15,452 nucleotides of DNA from JBBRLG01 sp038231495 (lineage in GTDB: Bacteria > Planctomycetota > Planctomycetia > Gemmatales > Gemmataceae). Below are positions 1-6,635 of the stretch, in pieces (position 1 is the stretch's first letter; the number at the start of each line of letters is the position of its first letter). The DNA lies in assembly GCA_038231495.1 (NCBI GenBank), contig JBBRLG010000102.1, forward strand, positions 1-15,452, given 5' to 3'. The position numbers and the translations under genes were made by a program. The notes below the pieces were generated by a model that did not search any database, was not told where the DNA came from, and worked only from the letters and a program-made list of their open reading frames with translations.

Positions 1-87
1 CCGTGTGTCGGGTTTTGTGTCTGTCCCGCGTCCCCCTGGTCCCCCCCCCCGGTCCCCGCGCCCTCGTGTCCTTCCTTTTGTCCCTCG

Positions 88-113
88 CCCCCCCCCCCCC
101 CCCCCCCCCCCCC
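88..113. repeat. 26-nt poly-C homopolymer
   Basis: An uninterrupted run of 26 C residues lies within a longer C-rich stretch and follows a separate 10-C run at 41-50. Such runs are hypermutable and in some bacteria switch surface-glycan genes on and off. They are also common artefacts at contig ends, which is as likely an explanation this close to the window edge. It lies ~330 bp upstream of the first gene of the sugar operon. Confidence 0.85.
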
Positions 114-183
114 ACTCCAAAGGGAAAAACGCCTCCCTTGATCCTGCATTAACTACCGAGTCACCCAACAACAAATTGCCTTT

Positions 184-200
184 GCCGCTTGCGGCTTTGC
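184..200 (+). repeat. Intergenic hairpin repeat, copy 1
   Basis: The sequence GCCGCTTGCGGCTTTGC is identical to the copies at 3072-3088 and 4118-4134. Its first 12 bases are self-complementary, giving a 4-bp GC stem capped by CUUG, a known stable RNA tetraloop type. This copy has no gene directly upstream within the window. Confidence 0.75.
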
Positions 201-446
201 ATTTCGCGCCCCCGCTCATTCCCGTCGAAACTCAACAATTAACCCATCCCGGCAACGGCAAAGGCCCGTACGCGCGTGCCAGGCTGCCAAACATTTCGCG
301 CCGAAGTCGTTGCATCGATGAAGCTTGTATCAAGACCACGAAAAATTATTCGGCGCGTGGAACGTGAGCTATAGTTCTACAGCAATTCCGGTGGCAACGG
401 AGTTTTCGGCACAAGCGGCACGACGCGACTTTCGACGGGGCGGCGT

Positions 447-1181
447 ATGCAGTGTGTGATCCTGGCGGGTGGACTCGGCACGCGGATGCGGCCCCTGACC
501 ACCACCGTGCCCAAGACGCTGATCCCCGTCGCGGACACGCCGTTTGCCCATTACCAACTGACCTGGCTGGCCGGGCACGGCGTCACCGAGGTGGTCTACA
601 GCATCGCGGTCCTGGGCGACCTGATTCGCGCCTACGTCGGCGACGGCCGCCGCTGGGGCTTGAACGTCAGCTATGTCGAGGACGGCCAGGAACTGGTTGG
701 CACCGGCGGCGCGTTGCGGCGGGTTTACGACGGTGGACTGCTGCACGAGCGGTTCCTGGTTCTCTACGGCGACTCGTTCCTGCCCTTCGATTTTCGGCTG
801 CTGGTCCGGGCGTTCGACGAACAAGCGCGGCCCGCGATGATGGCGGTTTACAGGAACCAGGGCCGCTTCGACAACGGCAACGTGCAGTACGGCGACGGCG
901 TCGTCCGCCTGTATCAAAAGGCGCAGCGTGGTGAGACCATGCCGGACATGCACTACATCGATTACGGCGCCAGTATCCTGCGCGCGGAGGTCGTCGCCGA
1001 CAACGTGGGGCCGGGCGGCACGAGGGACTTGGCGGACATCTACCATCGTCTTAGTCTCGCAAACAACCTGGGGGGCTGGGAAGTGGGCCGGCGGTTTTAC
1101 GAGATCGGCTCGCCGGTGGGGTTGCGGGACTTTGAAGGTTGGGTCGCGGAACACCCGGTAAATTCATGGGCAAGCCTCTAA
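447..1181 (+). CDS. hddC: HddC-like sugar-1-phosphate nucleotidyltransferase
   Basis: A 244-residue member of the NTP_transferase (RmlA/GlmU-type) family, predicted to couple a sugar 1-phosphate to a nucleoside triphosphate and release pyrophosphate in the cytoplasm. The N-terminal signature LAGGLGTRMRPLT (residues 6-18) is followed by the conserved PK (K23). GTGGAL at 85-90 is the nucleotide/sugar loop, YGDS at 107-110 provides the metal-binding Asp109, and IDYGASIL near 171 fits the sugar pocket. EIGSPVGLRDFE near the C terminus matches the short single-domain form without an acetyltransferase tail. Neighbouring GmhB-, GmhA- and HddA-like genes make D-glycero-D-manno-heptose 1-phosphate guanylyltransferase the best guess, but the nucleotide and sugar cannot be read from sequence alone. 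It is the first gene of the operon, and its 3' end overlaps gmhB by 16 bp, implying coupling. A mannose- or glucose-1-phosphate nucleotidyltransferase is the alternative. Confidence 0.8.
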   Translation: MQCVILAGGLGTRMRPLTTTVPKTLIPVADTPFAHYQLTWLAGHGVTEVVYSIAVLGDLIRAYVGDGRRWGLNVSYVEDGQELVGTGGALRRVYDGGLLHERFLVLYGDSFLPFDFRLLVRAFDEQARPAMMAVYRNQGRFDNGNVQYGDGVVRLYQKAQRGETMPDMHYIDYGASILRAEVVADNVGPGGTRDLADIYHRLSLANNLGGWEVGRRFYEIGSPVGLRDFEGWVAEHPVNSWASL

Positions 1182-1792
1182 TCCTGCTCGACCGCGACGG
1201 TGTCTTAAATCGCGTCGTCGTGGACGCCGACCAGGGGACGATCGACAGCCCGTTGCACCCGTCCCAGGTGCGGCTGCTGCCCGGTGTCGCCGAGGCGTTG
1301 GCCCGGTTGACGGCAGCGGAGTATGGCCTGGCCGTCGTGACGAATCAGCCGGCGTGGGCCAAGCGGAAAACGACCCGCGCCAACCTGGAAGCCGTCCACG
1401 AAACCGTTCTCGCGGAGGCGACGCGGCTGGGGGGTCGGATTCTTAGCTCCCACCTGTGCCTCCACCGCTCGGAAGACGGTTGTGCGTGCCGGAAGCCGAA
1501 ACCGGGCCTCCTGCGCGAGGCGTTCGCCCGCAATCCAAGCTACGACCCCGCCGGGTCGTGGATGGTCGGCGACGGCGTAACGGACGTGCAAGCGGGGGCC
1601 GCCTTCGGCCTGCAAACGGCCTTTCTTGGGCCACGGAAATGCGACGCCTGCAAGATCATGGAACAGAGGAATGCGCACCCGACCTGCTGGGTGGCGGACC
1701 TGGCGGCCTTCACCACCCACCTCCTTGGGGGATCGGAAACGAGTCATGGTAATAGCCACGAAGAAAAGCTTGCGTGTCAAAGTCTTCGCTGA
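1166..1792 (+). CDS. gmhB: GmhB-like HAD phosphatase (heptose 1,7-bisphosphate 7-phosphatase)
   Basis: A 208-residue HAD-IIIA phosphatase, predicted to remove the 7-phosphate from D-glycero-D-manno-heptose 1,7-bisphosphate. Motif I is DRDG (nucleophile Asp9, acid/base Asp11), motif II is VVTNQ (Thr59), and GDGVTD (Asp136, Asp140) binds Mg. A zinc loop typical of GmhB, C-x-H then C-x-C (Cys98, His100, Cys106, Cys108), is followed by KPKPG. The ATG at 1166 is chosen because MGKPLILLDRDG puts motif I at the normal distance from the N terminus; an upstream TTG in frame only adds residues before it. The start overlaps hddC by 16 bp. The C-terminal ~20 residues are translated from DNA that also encodes the transaldolase N terminus (47-bp overlap), and this tail looks unconserved. 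Histidinol-phosphate phosphatase is a related alternative, disfavoured by context. Confidence 0.83.
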   Translation: MGKPLILLDRDGVLNRVVVDADQGTIDSPLHPSQVRLLPGVAEALARLTAAEYGLAVVTNQPAWAKRKTTRANLEAVHETVLAEATRLGGRILSSHLCLHRSEDGCACRKPKPGLLREAFARNPSYDPAGSWMVGDGVTDVQAGAAFGLQTAFLGPRKCDACKIMEQRNAHPTCWVADLAAFTTHLLGGSETSHGNSHEEKLACQSLR

Positions 1793-2471
1793 CGGCGCGA
1801 ACCTCGAACAGATGCAAAAGCTGGCTGCGGAGCCGGGCGTTCACGGATTCACCACCAACCCCACGCTCATGCGCCAGAGCGGCATCCGCGATTACGCCGC
1901 GTTCAGCCGCGCGGTGCTGAAGGCCATTCCGCACAAGCCGATCTCCTTCGAGGTCCTGGCCGACAGCGTCGCCGACATCCGCAAGCAAGCACTGACCATT
2001 GCCGACTGGGGCGACAACGTTTACGTCAAAATCCCGATCACCAACTCGGAAGGCGTGCCGCTGACCGACCTGGTTCACGAGCTAACCTATCGCCACGTCA
2101 AAATCAACGTGACGGCCGTATTCACGCTGGAACAGGTGTTCCGCTCCTGCGAAGCGCTGAAGGGCGGCGCGCCCTCCGTCGTGTCCGTCTTCGCGGGCCG
2201 CATTGCCGACGCGGGACTTGACCCGGTGCCACACATGCAAGCCGCCCTGTCGATCTGCCGGTCGATGGACCGCAACATTGAGCTGCTGTGGGCCAGTCCG
2301 CGCGAGCTGCTCAACGTCGTCCAGGCGGACGAGGTCGGCGTGGACATCATCACCGTCACCGAGGCGATCCGCGGCAAGCTCGACACCTTGGGCAAAGACC
2401 TCGCGGAGTTCAGCCGCGAAACGGTGTTGATGTTCAAGCGCGACGGCGAGAGTGCGGGGTATCGACTGTGA
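1746..2471 (+). CDS. Small transaldolase (TalC/MipB/FSA-type)
   Basis: A 241-residue class I aldolase of the short transaldolase family. TTNPT (36-40) is the typical phosphate/substrate loop, and Lys95 in YVKIPIT is the expected Schiff-base lysine. Asp16 in FADGAN is the conserved acid. NVTAVFTLEQ (121-130) and VSVFAGRIADAG (~147-157) are further family signatures. The reaction moves a dihydroxyacetone unit between sugar phosphates, and in this operon it could supply sedoheptulose 7-phosphate, the entry metabolite of heptose synthesis. The fructose-6-phosphate aldolase branch has the same fold and cannot be excluded. ATG 1746 is preferred to the longer frame because upstream residues show no family similarity; a TTG at 1770 is also possible. 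The start lies 47 bp inside gmhB, and the stop overlaps the next start in GTGA. Confidence 0.88.
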   Translation: MVIATKKSLRVKVFADGANLEQMQKLAAEPGVHGFTTNPTLMRQSGIRDYAAFSRAVLKAIPHKPISFEVLADSVADIRKQALTIADWGDNVYVKIPITNSEGVPLTDLVHELTYRHVKINVTAVFTLEQVFRSCEALKGGAPSVVSVFAGRIADAGLDPVPHMQAALSICRSMDRNIELLWASPRELLNVVQADEVGVDIITVTEAIRGKLDTLGKDLAEFSRETVLMFKRDGESAGYRL

Positions 2472-3067
2472 AAACGTTTGCGGAAACCTACCTGGACGAA
2501 ACGCGGCGGCTCCTGGACGAGCTAAACCCCGACCACCTCGAACGCCTGGCCCAGGGCTTGGCGGGGGTCCGGGCACGGGGCGGCCGCCTGTTCATCCTGG
2601 GCGTCGGCGGCTCGGCGGGCCACGCCAGCCACGCGGTCAACGACTTCCGCAAGCTGTGCGACTTCGAGGCCTACGCCCCGACCGACAACGTGTCGGAGCT
2701 GACGGCCCGGATTAACGACGAGGGCTGGGACACGAGCCTAGCGGCCTGGCTGTTGGCGTCGCGCTTCAACGAGAAGGACGGCCTACTTATCTTCTCGGTC
2801 GGCGGCGGCAGCCGTGAAAAAAACATCTCGATGAACCTGGTGCGGGCCATCGAATTGGCGAAGGACGTGCGGGCCAAGGTGTTCGGCATCGTCGGCCGCG
2901 ACGGCGGTTTCACGGCGAAGGCCGGGGACGCCTGTGTGGTGGTGCCGCCGCTGTTCGCCGACCGGATCACGCCGCACACGGAAGGGCTGTGTGCCGTGCT
3001 CTGGCACCTCCTGGTCAGCCACCCGGCGCTAAAGACCTGCCCCACCAAGTGGGAAGGCACCCGCTAG
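2468..3067 (+). CDS. SIS-domain phosphosugar isomerase, GmhA-like (divergent)
   Basis: A 199-residue single SIS-domain protein, predicted to isomerise sedoheptulose 7-phosphate to D-glycero-D-manno-heptose 7-phosphate. LGVGGSAGHASHAVNDF (44-60) corresponds to the GmhA GNGGSA...H region, and IFSVGGGSREKN to the second sugar-phosphate loop (GmhA has STSGNS). HTEGLCAVLWH (170-180) corresponds to the C-terminal metal/catalytic helix. By spacing, His55 and His180 match GmhA metal or catalytic histidines, but the position equivalent to E. coli Glu65 appears to be Asp59 and the Gln172 position is Glu172. It is therefore a divergent relative and the substrate is inferred from context. The GTG start at 2468 overlaps the transaldolase stop by 4 bp (GTGA), a classic coupled start. 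Longer upstream frames simply read the transaldolase DNA out of frame. Confidence 0.8.
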   Translation: MKTFAETYLDETRRLLDELNPDHLERLAQGLAGVRARGGRLFILGVGGSAGHASHAVNDFRKLCDFEAYAPTDNVSELTARINDEGWDTSLAAWLLASRFNEKDGLLIFSVGGGSREKNISMNLVRAIELAKDVRAKVFGIVGRDGGFTAKAGDACVVVPPLFADRITPHTEGLCAVLWHLLVSHPALKTCPTKWEGTR

Positions 3068-3071
3068 GATT

Positions 3072-3088
3072 GCCGCTTGCGGCTTTGC
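3072..3088 (+). repeat. Intergenic hairpin repeat, copy 2 (post-stop)
   Basis: An identical copy of GCCGCTTGCGGCTTTGC starting 4 nt after the stop codon of the SIS-domain gene. It can form a 4-bp GC stem with a CUUG loop in the mRNA. No T-run follows, so it is not a standard Rho-independent terminator. Confidence 0.8.
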
Positions 3089-3104
3089 GAAACCCCTACT
3101 CCCC

Positions 3105-3110
3105 AAGAGG
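3105..3110 (+). promoter_or_regulatory. Ribosome binding site of the epimerase gene
   Basis: AAGAGG sits 8 nt upstream of a GTG at 3119 and decides the start of the epimerase gene. The alternative TTG at 3077 falls inside the hairpin repeat and would add 14 residues of non-family sequence. Confidence 0.6.
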
Positions 3111-3118
3111 CATTCTCC

Positions 3119-4111
3119 GTGGCAACCTTCGGCGAAAAAGTCATCATCGTGGGCGGCGCGGGCTTCATCGGCAGCCACTTCACCGACCGCCTGCTGGGCA
3201 GCGACCGGACGCAGCGCGTCACCCTCTACGACAACTTCACTTCCGGCCGGGCGTGGCACTACCAACACCACGCCCGCGACCCCCGGCTCAAAGTCGTGCG
3301 CGCCGACGTTCACGACTTCGACGCGCTTCGCGCCGCGATGACCGACCACGACACCGTCATTCACCTGGCGTCGAACCCCGACATTGCCCGTGCCGTGACG
3401 GAACCGGACATCGACTTCCGCGAAGGCACCGAGTTGACCGCCTTGGTCGTCGAGGCCATGCGCCAGTGCGGCACCAAAACAATCTTGTACGCCTCCGGCA
3501 GCGGCGTCTACGGCGAGCTAGGCTTGTTCGAGGCCCACGAGAATTACGGCCCCCTAATCCCGGTGTCCACCTACGGGGCAAGCAAGCTGGCGGGGGAAGC
3601 GTTGATCGCCTCCTACGCCGCCATGTTCGACCTGCGCGGCTGCGCCTTCCGCTTCGGCAACGTGGTGGGCCGCCGGCAAACCCACGGAGTAGGCTTCGAC
3701 TTTGTTCGCCGACTGCTTCGCGACCCGACGCAGCTCCGCATCCTGGGCGACGGCAAGCAGAGCAAGTCCTACGTCCACGTCAGTGACGTGGTCAGCGCCG
3801 TGCTGCTGGCCGGCGAAAAGTCGTGCAAACCGTTTGAGGCGTTTAACGTCGCGACGGGCGATTACATCACCGTCACCGAAATCGCGGACCTTGCCCGTAG
3901 TTGTCTCGACTTGCCTGGGGGTTCGGTGCGTTACGACTACACCGGCAGCGATCGCGGCTGGAAGGGCGACGTGCCCGTCATCCGCCTGAGCATCGACAAA
4001 ATACGCGGCCAAGGCTGGCGGCCGACGCGGACCACGGCGGAGGCTCTGCGCGACGCCATGCGGGACATGTTGGCCGACCTGCGCTCGGGTCTCGACCAGG
4101 GCGCGGCCTGA
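3119..4111 (+). CDS. NAD-dependent epimerase/dehydratase (extended SDR)
   Basis: A 330-residue extended short-chain dehydrogenase/reductase, the family of nucleotide-sugar epimerases and dehydratases. The Rossmann motif GGAGFIG is at residues 12-18. Asp38 follows strand 2 and indicates NAD preference. The active site shows Ser (ASGSGVYG, ~125-132) and the YxxxK pair Tyr152/Lys156 in YGASKLAGE. RFGNVVG and the SYVHVSDV segment are the usual substrate-side motifs of UDP-glucose 4-epimerase-like enzymes. The likely substrate is the activated sugar made by the neighbouring genes, epimerised or otherwise remodelled on the hexose/heptose ring. The exact reaction cannot be read. The start is the GTG served by AAGAGG (3105-3110). 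A 51-bp gap containing a hairpin repeat separates it from the SIS gene. Confidence 0.83.
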   Translation: MATFGEKVIIVGGAGFIGSHFTDRLLGSDRTQRVTLYDNFTSGRAWHYQHHARDPRLKVVRADVHDFDALRAAMTDHDTVIHLASNPDIARAVTEPDIDFREGTELTALVVEAMRQCGTKTILYASGSGVYGELGLFEAHENYGPLIPVSTYGASKLAGEALIASYAAMFDLRGCAFRFGNVVGRRQTHGVGFDFVRRLLRDPTQLRILGDGKQSKSYVHVSDVVSAVLLAGEKSCKPFEAFNVATGDYITVTEIADLARSCLDLPGGSVRYDYTGSDRGWKGDVPVIRLSIDKIRGQGWRPTRTTAEALRDAMRDMLADLRSGLDQGAA

Positions 4112-4117
4112 ATTTCC

Positions 4118-4134
4118 GCCGCTTGCGGCTTTGC
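4118..4134 (+). repeat. Intergenic hairpin repeat, copy 3 (post-stop)
   Basis: A third identical copy of GCCGCTTGCGGCTTTGC, starting 6 nt after the epimerase stop codon. It is followed by a short CCTTTTTC stretch, so this copy most resembles a weak intrinsic terminator, although the downstream kinase gene begins only 26 bp later on the same strand. Confidence 0.8.
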
Positions 4135-4160
4135 CTTTTTCAAACGCAGGGGGGTAGGAC

Positions 4161-5135
4161 ATGATAATCGCACGCAGTCCGCTGCGGATCAGCCTGGGGG
4201 GGGGCGGCACCGACCTCCCCTCCTACTACCGCGATTACGGCGGCTTTCTGATCGCGGGCGCCATCGACAAGGGCGTCTACGTCTGCGTCCACCGGACGTT
4301 TCTCTCGGAGATGGTCGTCCGCTACTCGCGCATCGAGCGCGTCGCCCACCCCGGCAAGGTGCAGCACCCCATCATCCGCCACGGCTGCGCCCACCTGGGC
4401 GTCACCGAACACAACATCGAGATCACCTCGATGGCAGACATCCCCGCCGGCACCGGCCTGGGATCGTCGGGCAGTTTCGGCACGGCACTCCTCAAGGCGC
4501 TGTACCGCTATCGCAATAAGACGACCACGCCGGGCGACCTGGCCGAGGCGGCGTGCCACATCGAAATCGACCTGCTCAAGGAGCCGGTGGGCAAGCAGGA
4601 CCAGTACGTCGCCGCGTTCGGCGGCATCAACTGCTACGAATTTCGGCCCGACGATACCGTCGTCGTCACGCCCCTGGCCATTGCCGAGGACACGTTGCGC
4701 GAGTTCGAGCAGCGGGTGCTGCTGTTCTCGACGGGCATCGTCCGCCAGGCTCCCGAAATCCTCAAGGACCAGGACGACAAGACGCGGCAGCACAGCCAGG
4801 ACATGATCGGCAACCTGCACACGATCAAGCAGATCGGTTATGAGAGTAAGTCAGTCCTCGAAGCGGGCAACCTGGACGAGTACGGCAAGCTGCTACACGA
4901 ACACTGGGAGCGCAAGCGGGCGCGGTCCAAGTCGATTTCCACCCCCAAGATCGACCACTGGTACGAAGTCGCGCGGGCCAACGCTGCGGTCGGGGGCAAG
5001 CTCATCGGCGCGGGCGGCGGCGGTTTTCTCATGTTCCTGGCCGACGATCCGACGCGCCTGCGGCGGGCCATGGCGGCGGAAGGGTTGAACGAATTGCGGT
5101 TCGGCTTCGACTTTGAAGGCACGCGGATTCTGTAG
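4161..5135 (+). CDS. hddA: GHMP-family sugar kinase, HddA-like (heptose 7-phosphate kinase)
   Basis: A 324-residue GHMP kinase, predicted to phosphorylate the anomeric position of D-glycero-D-manno-heptose 7-phosphate with ATP. The N terminus ARSPLRISLGGGGTDLP is typical of the HddA subgroup. The ATP-binding motif 2 is IPAGTGLGSSGS (94-105). EPVGKQDQYVAAFGG around Asp147 contains the expected catalytic acid, and GGKLIGAGGGGF near the C terminus is motif 3. The length matches the family. AGGGGGG (4148-4154), 6 nt upstream of the ATG, is a good ribosome binding site. Together with the GmhA-, GmhB- and HddC-like genes it completes the GDP-heptose set. HddA differs from HldE, which uses a PfkB/ribokinase fold for the ADP-L-heptose route, so the fold itself points to the GDP branch. 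An L-fucose/galactose-type kinase is a less likely alternative. Confidence 0.85.
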   Translation: MIIARSPLRISLGGGGTDLPSYYRDYGGFLIAGAIDKGVYVCVHRTFLSEMVVRYSRIERVAHPGKVQHPIIRHGCAHLGVTEHNIEITSMADIPAGTGLGSSGSFGTALLKALYRYRNKTTTPGDLAEAACHIEIDLLKEPVGKQDQYVAAFGGINCYEFRPDDTVVVTPLAIAEDTLREFEQRVLLFSTGIVRQAPEILKDQDDKTRQHSQDMIGNLHTIKQIGYESKSVLEAGNLDEYGKLLHEHWERKRARSKSISTPKIDHWYEVARANAAVGGKLIGAGGGGFLMFLADDPTRLRRAMAAEGLNELRFGFDFEGTRIL

Positions 5136-5150
5136 AGCACTGAGGACACC

Positions 5151-5927
5151 ATGATTCAAGTCAACCGAAAATCCTACCCCTACATGGAGGAAGTCAATGA
5201 AGGCATCCTCAAGCAGTTCGAGCGCCTCCTGCCGACAACGGGCCGGGTGCTCGACGTGGGCTGCGGACGGGCCGCGCTCGGCTTGGCGATCCGGCAACTA
5301 GGCTGGGAGGTGTGGGGCGTCGAGCAGAGCGGTGAGGCCTGCACCACGGCCGGCACACGGATCGACACCCTGGTTGAGGCAGACCTACACGACTACGAAG
5401 GCGTGCGTGCCAGGCTCGGTGACACGCGCTTTGACGCCCTCGTGTTCTCCGACGTTTTGGAACACGTCTACGACCCGCGAACGGTGCTGGAAAAATATCT
5501 GGAGTTCGTCAAGCCGGGCGGCAAGGTGCTCATCTCCGTGCCCAACTCGGTGGTGTGGACCAACCGACTGTCCCTCCTTTTCGGCCGGGTGGAGTACACC
5601 GACACCGGCGTCATGGATCGAACCCACATTCGGTTTTTCACCTTCCGCACGGCGAAACGGCTCGTGCAAGCGGCCGGGCTGTCCGTGGATCGAGTGGCCT
5701 CGACGCCCTACCTGGTGCGGGCCGTGCTGCCCATCGTGAAAAGCTGGGTGCTGCCTAAAACCAACGGCAACGGCAGCGGCAACCACGCCGACCCGCGCGC
5801 CCTGATCGATTCGCGGGGCTACAAGAACTACATGAAATGGGCCTACCCGGTCGAGCACGCGGTCGCCTCGGTGTGGCGCGGCATGTTCGCCTTTCGCATT
5901 ATCCTGGTCGCCACCAAGCCGGCCTAG
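5151..5927 (+). CDS. Class I SAM-dependent methyltransferase
   Basis: A 258-residue methyltransferase with a canonical SAM-binding motif I, VLDVGCGRAALG (33-44). An acidic residue (Glu58) ends strand 2, DALVFSDVLEHVYDP forms motif II/post-II, and the VKPGGKVLISVPN strand is motif III. It resembles the Methyltransf_11/23 group often found in surface-polysaccharide clusters. The C-terminal ~80 residues (after HIRFFTF) include basic and hydrophobic segments that may contact a lipid-linked or sugar acceptor. No signal peptide is seen, so it is probably cytoplasmic or membrane-associated. The ribosome binding site TGAGGA (5141-5146) lies 15 bp after the kinase gene and 4 nt before the ATG. The acceptor is unknown; O-methylation of a sugar is the contextual guess. 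Confidence 0.8.
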   Translation: MIQVNRKSYPYMEEVNEGILKQFERLLPTTGRVLDVGCGRAALGLAIRQLGWEVWGVEQSGEACTTAGTRIDTLVEADLHDYEGVRARLGDTRFDALVFSDVLEHVYDPRTVLEKYLEFVKPGGKVLISVPNSVVWTNRLSLLFGRVEYTDTGVMDRTHIRFFTFRTAKRLVQAAGLSVDRVASTPYLVRAVLPIVKSWVLPKTNGNGSGNHADPRALIDSRGYKNYMKWAYPVEHAVASVWRGMFAFRIILVATKPA

Positions 5928-5943
5928 CACGAGCAATCTCCCC

Positions 5944-6624
5944 ATGACCACGAAGCTTACCCGCGACGCCTTGACCGTCGCCATGATTACCCGCAACGAA
6001 GAGAAGGCGATCGGCAAAGTCATTGCCGACATCCGCCGCGTCGTCCCGGAAGCCGACATCCTCGTCGTCGATTCCAGCACCGACCGCACGGCCGAAATTG
6101 CCGGGGAACTGGGTGCCCGCGTCATCAAGCAGTTCCCCCCCCAGGGGTACGGCCCCGCGATGGACACTGCCTTGCGGTCGGGCCTGGGTAGGGTGGTCGT
6201 CACCCTCGATTGCGACGACACCTACCCCACCGAGCGCATTCCGGAGTTGGCCCGCCTGGTGCTCGACGAGGGCTACGACGTGGTGGACGGCTCCCGGCTG
6301 GAAAGGAAGCCCGTGGCCATGCCCTGGCTCAACTACTTCGCCAACTACGGCTTCGCCCTGATGGCCTCGGTGCTGTTCGGCAACCGGCTTACCGACCTGC
6401 ATAGCGGCATGCGGGCTTACCGCAAATCGCTCATCGACGGCCTGCACTACCAGCCGCGCGGCGCGGCCCTGCCCGTCGAACTGCTGCTGCGGCCCCTCAA
6501 GATGGGCAAGCGCCTGAAAGTCGTTTTCATCGAGTACCGCGAGCGAATTGGACAGACCACCATGCGTCCCCTCGAAAGCGCCTGGTGGACCTTGCGGCGC
6601 ATCGTCAACGTGCGCTTTTCTTGA
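5944..6624 (+). CDS. GT2 glycosyltransferase (dolichol-phosphate-mannose-synthase-like)
   Basis: A 226-residue GT-A fold glycosyltransferase of family 2, DPM1-like and without C-terminal membrane helices. VAMITRNEEKAIGKVI (12-27) starts the nucleotide-binding half, and VVDSSTDRTAEIA is the next strand-turn. DCDDTYP (89-95) is the DxD-type metal/nucleotide motif, where relatives usually have DGDDTYP. DLHSGMRAYRK and PVELLLRPLKMGKRLKVVFIEY are characteristic of prokaryotic DPM1-like enzymes. It probably moves a sugar from a nucleotide donor to a polyprenyl phosphate on the cytoplasmic face, giving a lipid-linked donor for a later membrane transferase such as the polytopic protein downstream. 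No strong Shine-Dalgarno precedes the ATG; only 16 bp separate it from the methyltransferase, so re-initiation is likely. Acceptor and sugar are not readable. Confidence 0.84.
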   Translation: MTTKLTRDALTVAMITRNEEKAIGKVIADIRRVVPEADILVVDSSTDRTAEIAGELGARVIKQFPPQGYGPAMDTALRSGLGRVVVTLDCDDTYPTERIPELARLVLDEGYDVVDGSRLERKPVAMPWLNYFANYGFALMASVLFGNRLTDLHSGMRAYRKSLIDGLHYQPRGAALPVELLLRPLKMGKRLKVVFIEYRERIGQTTMRPLESAWWTLRRIVNVRFS

Positions 6625-6635
6625 GGACCGGCACC

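Larger units (their letters stand above)
1..446. other. Non-coding leader region with C-rich tract
   Basis: No credible gene is visible here. The first ~118 bases are strongly pyrimidine-biased and carry a 10-C run (41-50) and a 26-C run (88-113). The rest is ordinary mixed sequence containing one copy of a 17-base hairpin repeat (184-200). An open frame spans most of the stretch, but it translates to low-complexity proline and has no recognisable domain. The last ~80 bases should hold the promoter and 5' leader of the sugar operon. A TATAGT hexamer at 370-375 could be a -10 element but lacks a convincing -35 partner. The ATG at 447 is preceded by a G-rich CGGGGCGG stretch instead of a clean Shine-Dalgarno. 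Confidence 0.6.

Noticed and set aside
5..367. 120-residue proline-rich open frame at the left edge
   Set aside because: It is produced by the C-rich tract and homopolymer, has no domain, and reads through the 17-base hairpin repeat.
447..5135. ADP-L-glycero-D-manno-heptose (HldE/HldD) pathway for classical LPS
   Set aside because: The kinase is a GHMP type, not the PfkB-type of HldE, and a separate nucleotidyltransferase is present; both point to the GDP-D-heptose branch. The epimerase could not be assigned as HldD from its motifs.
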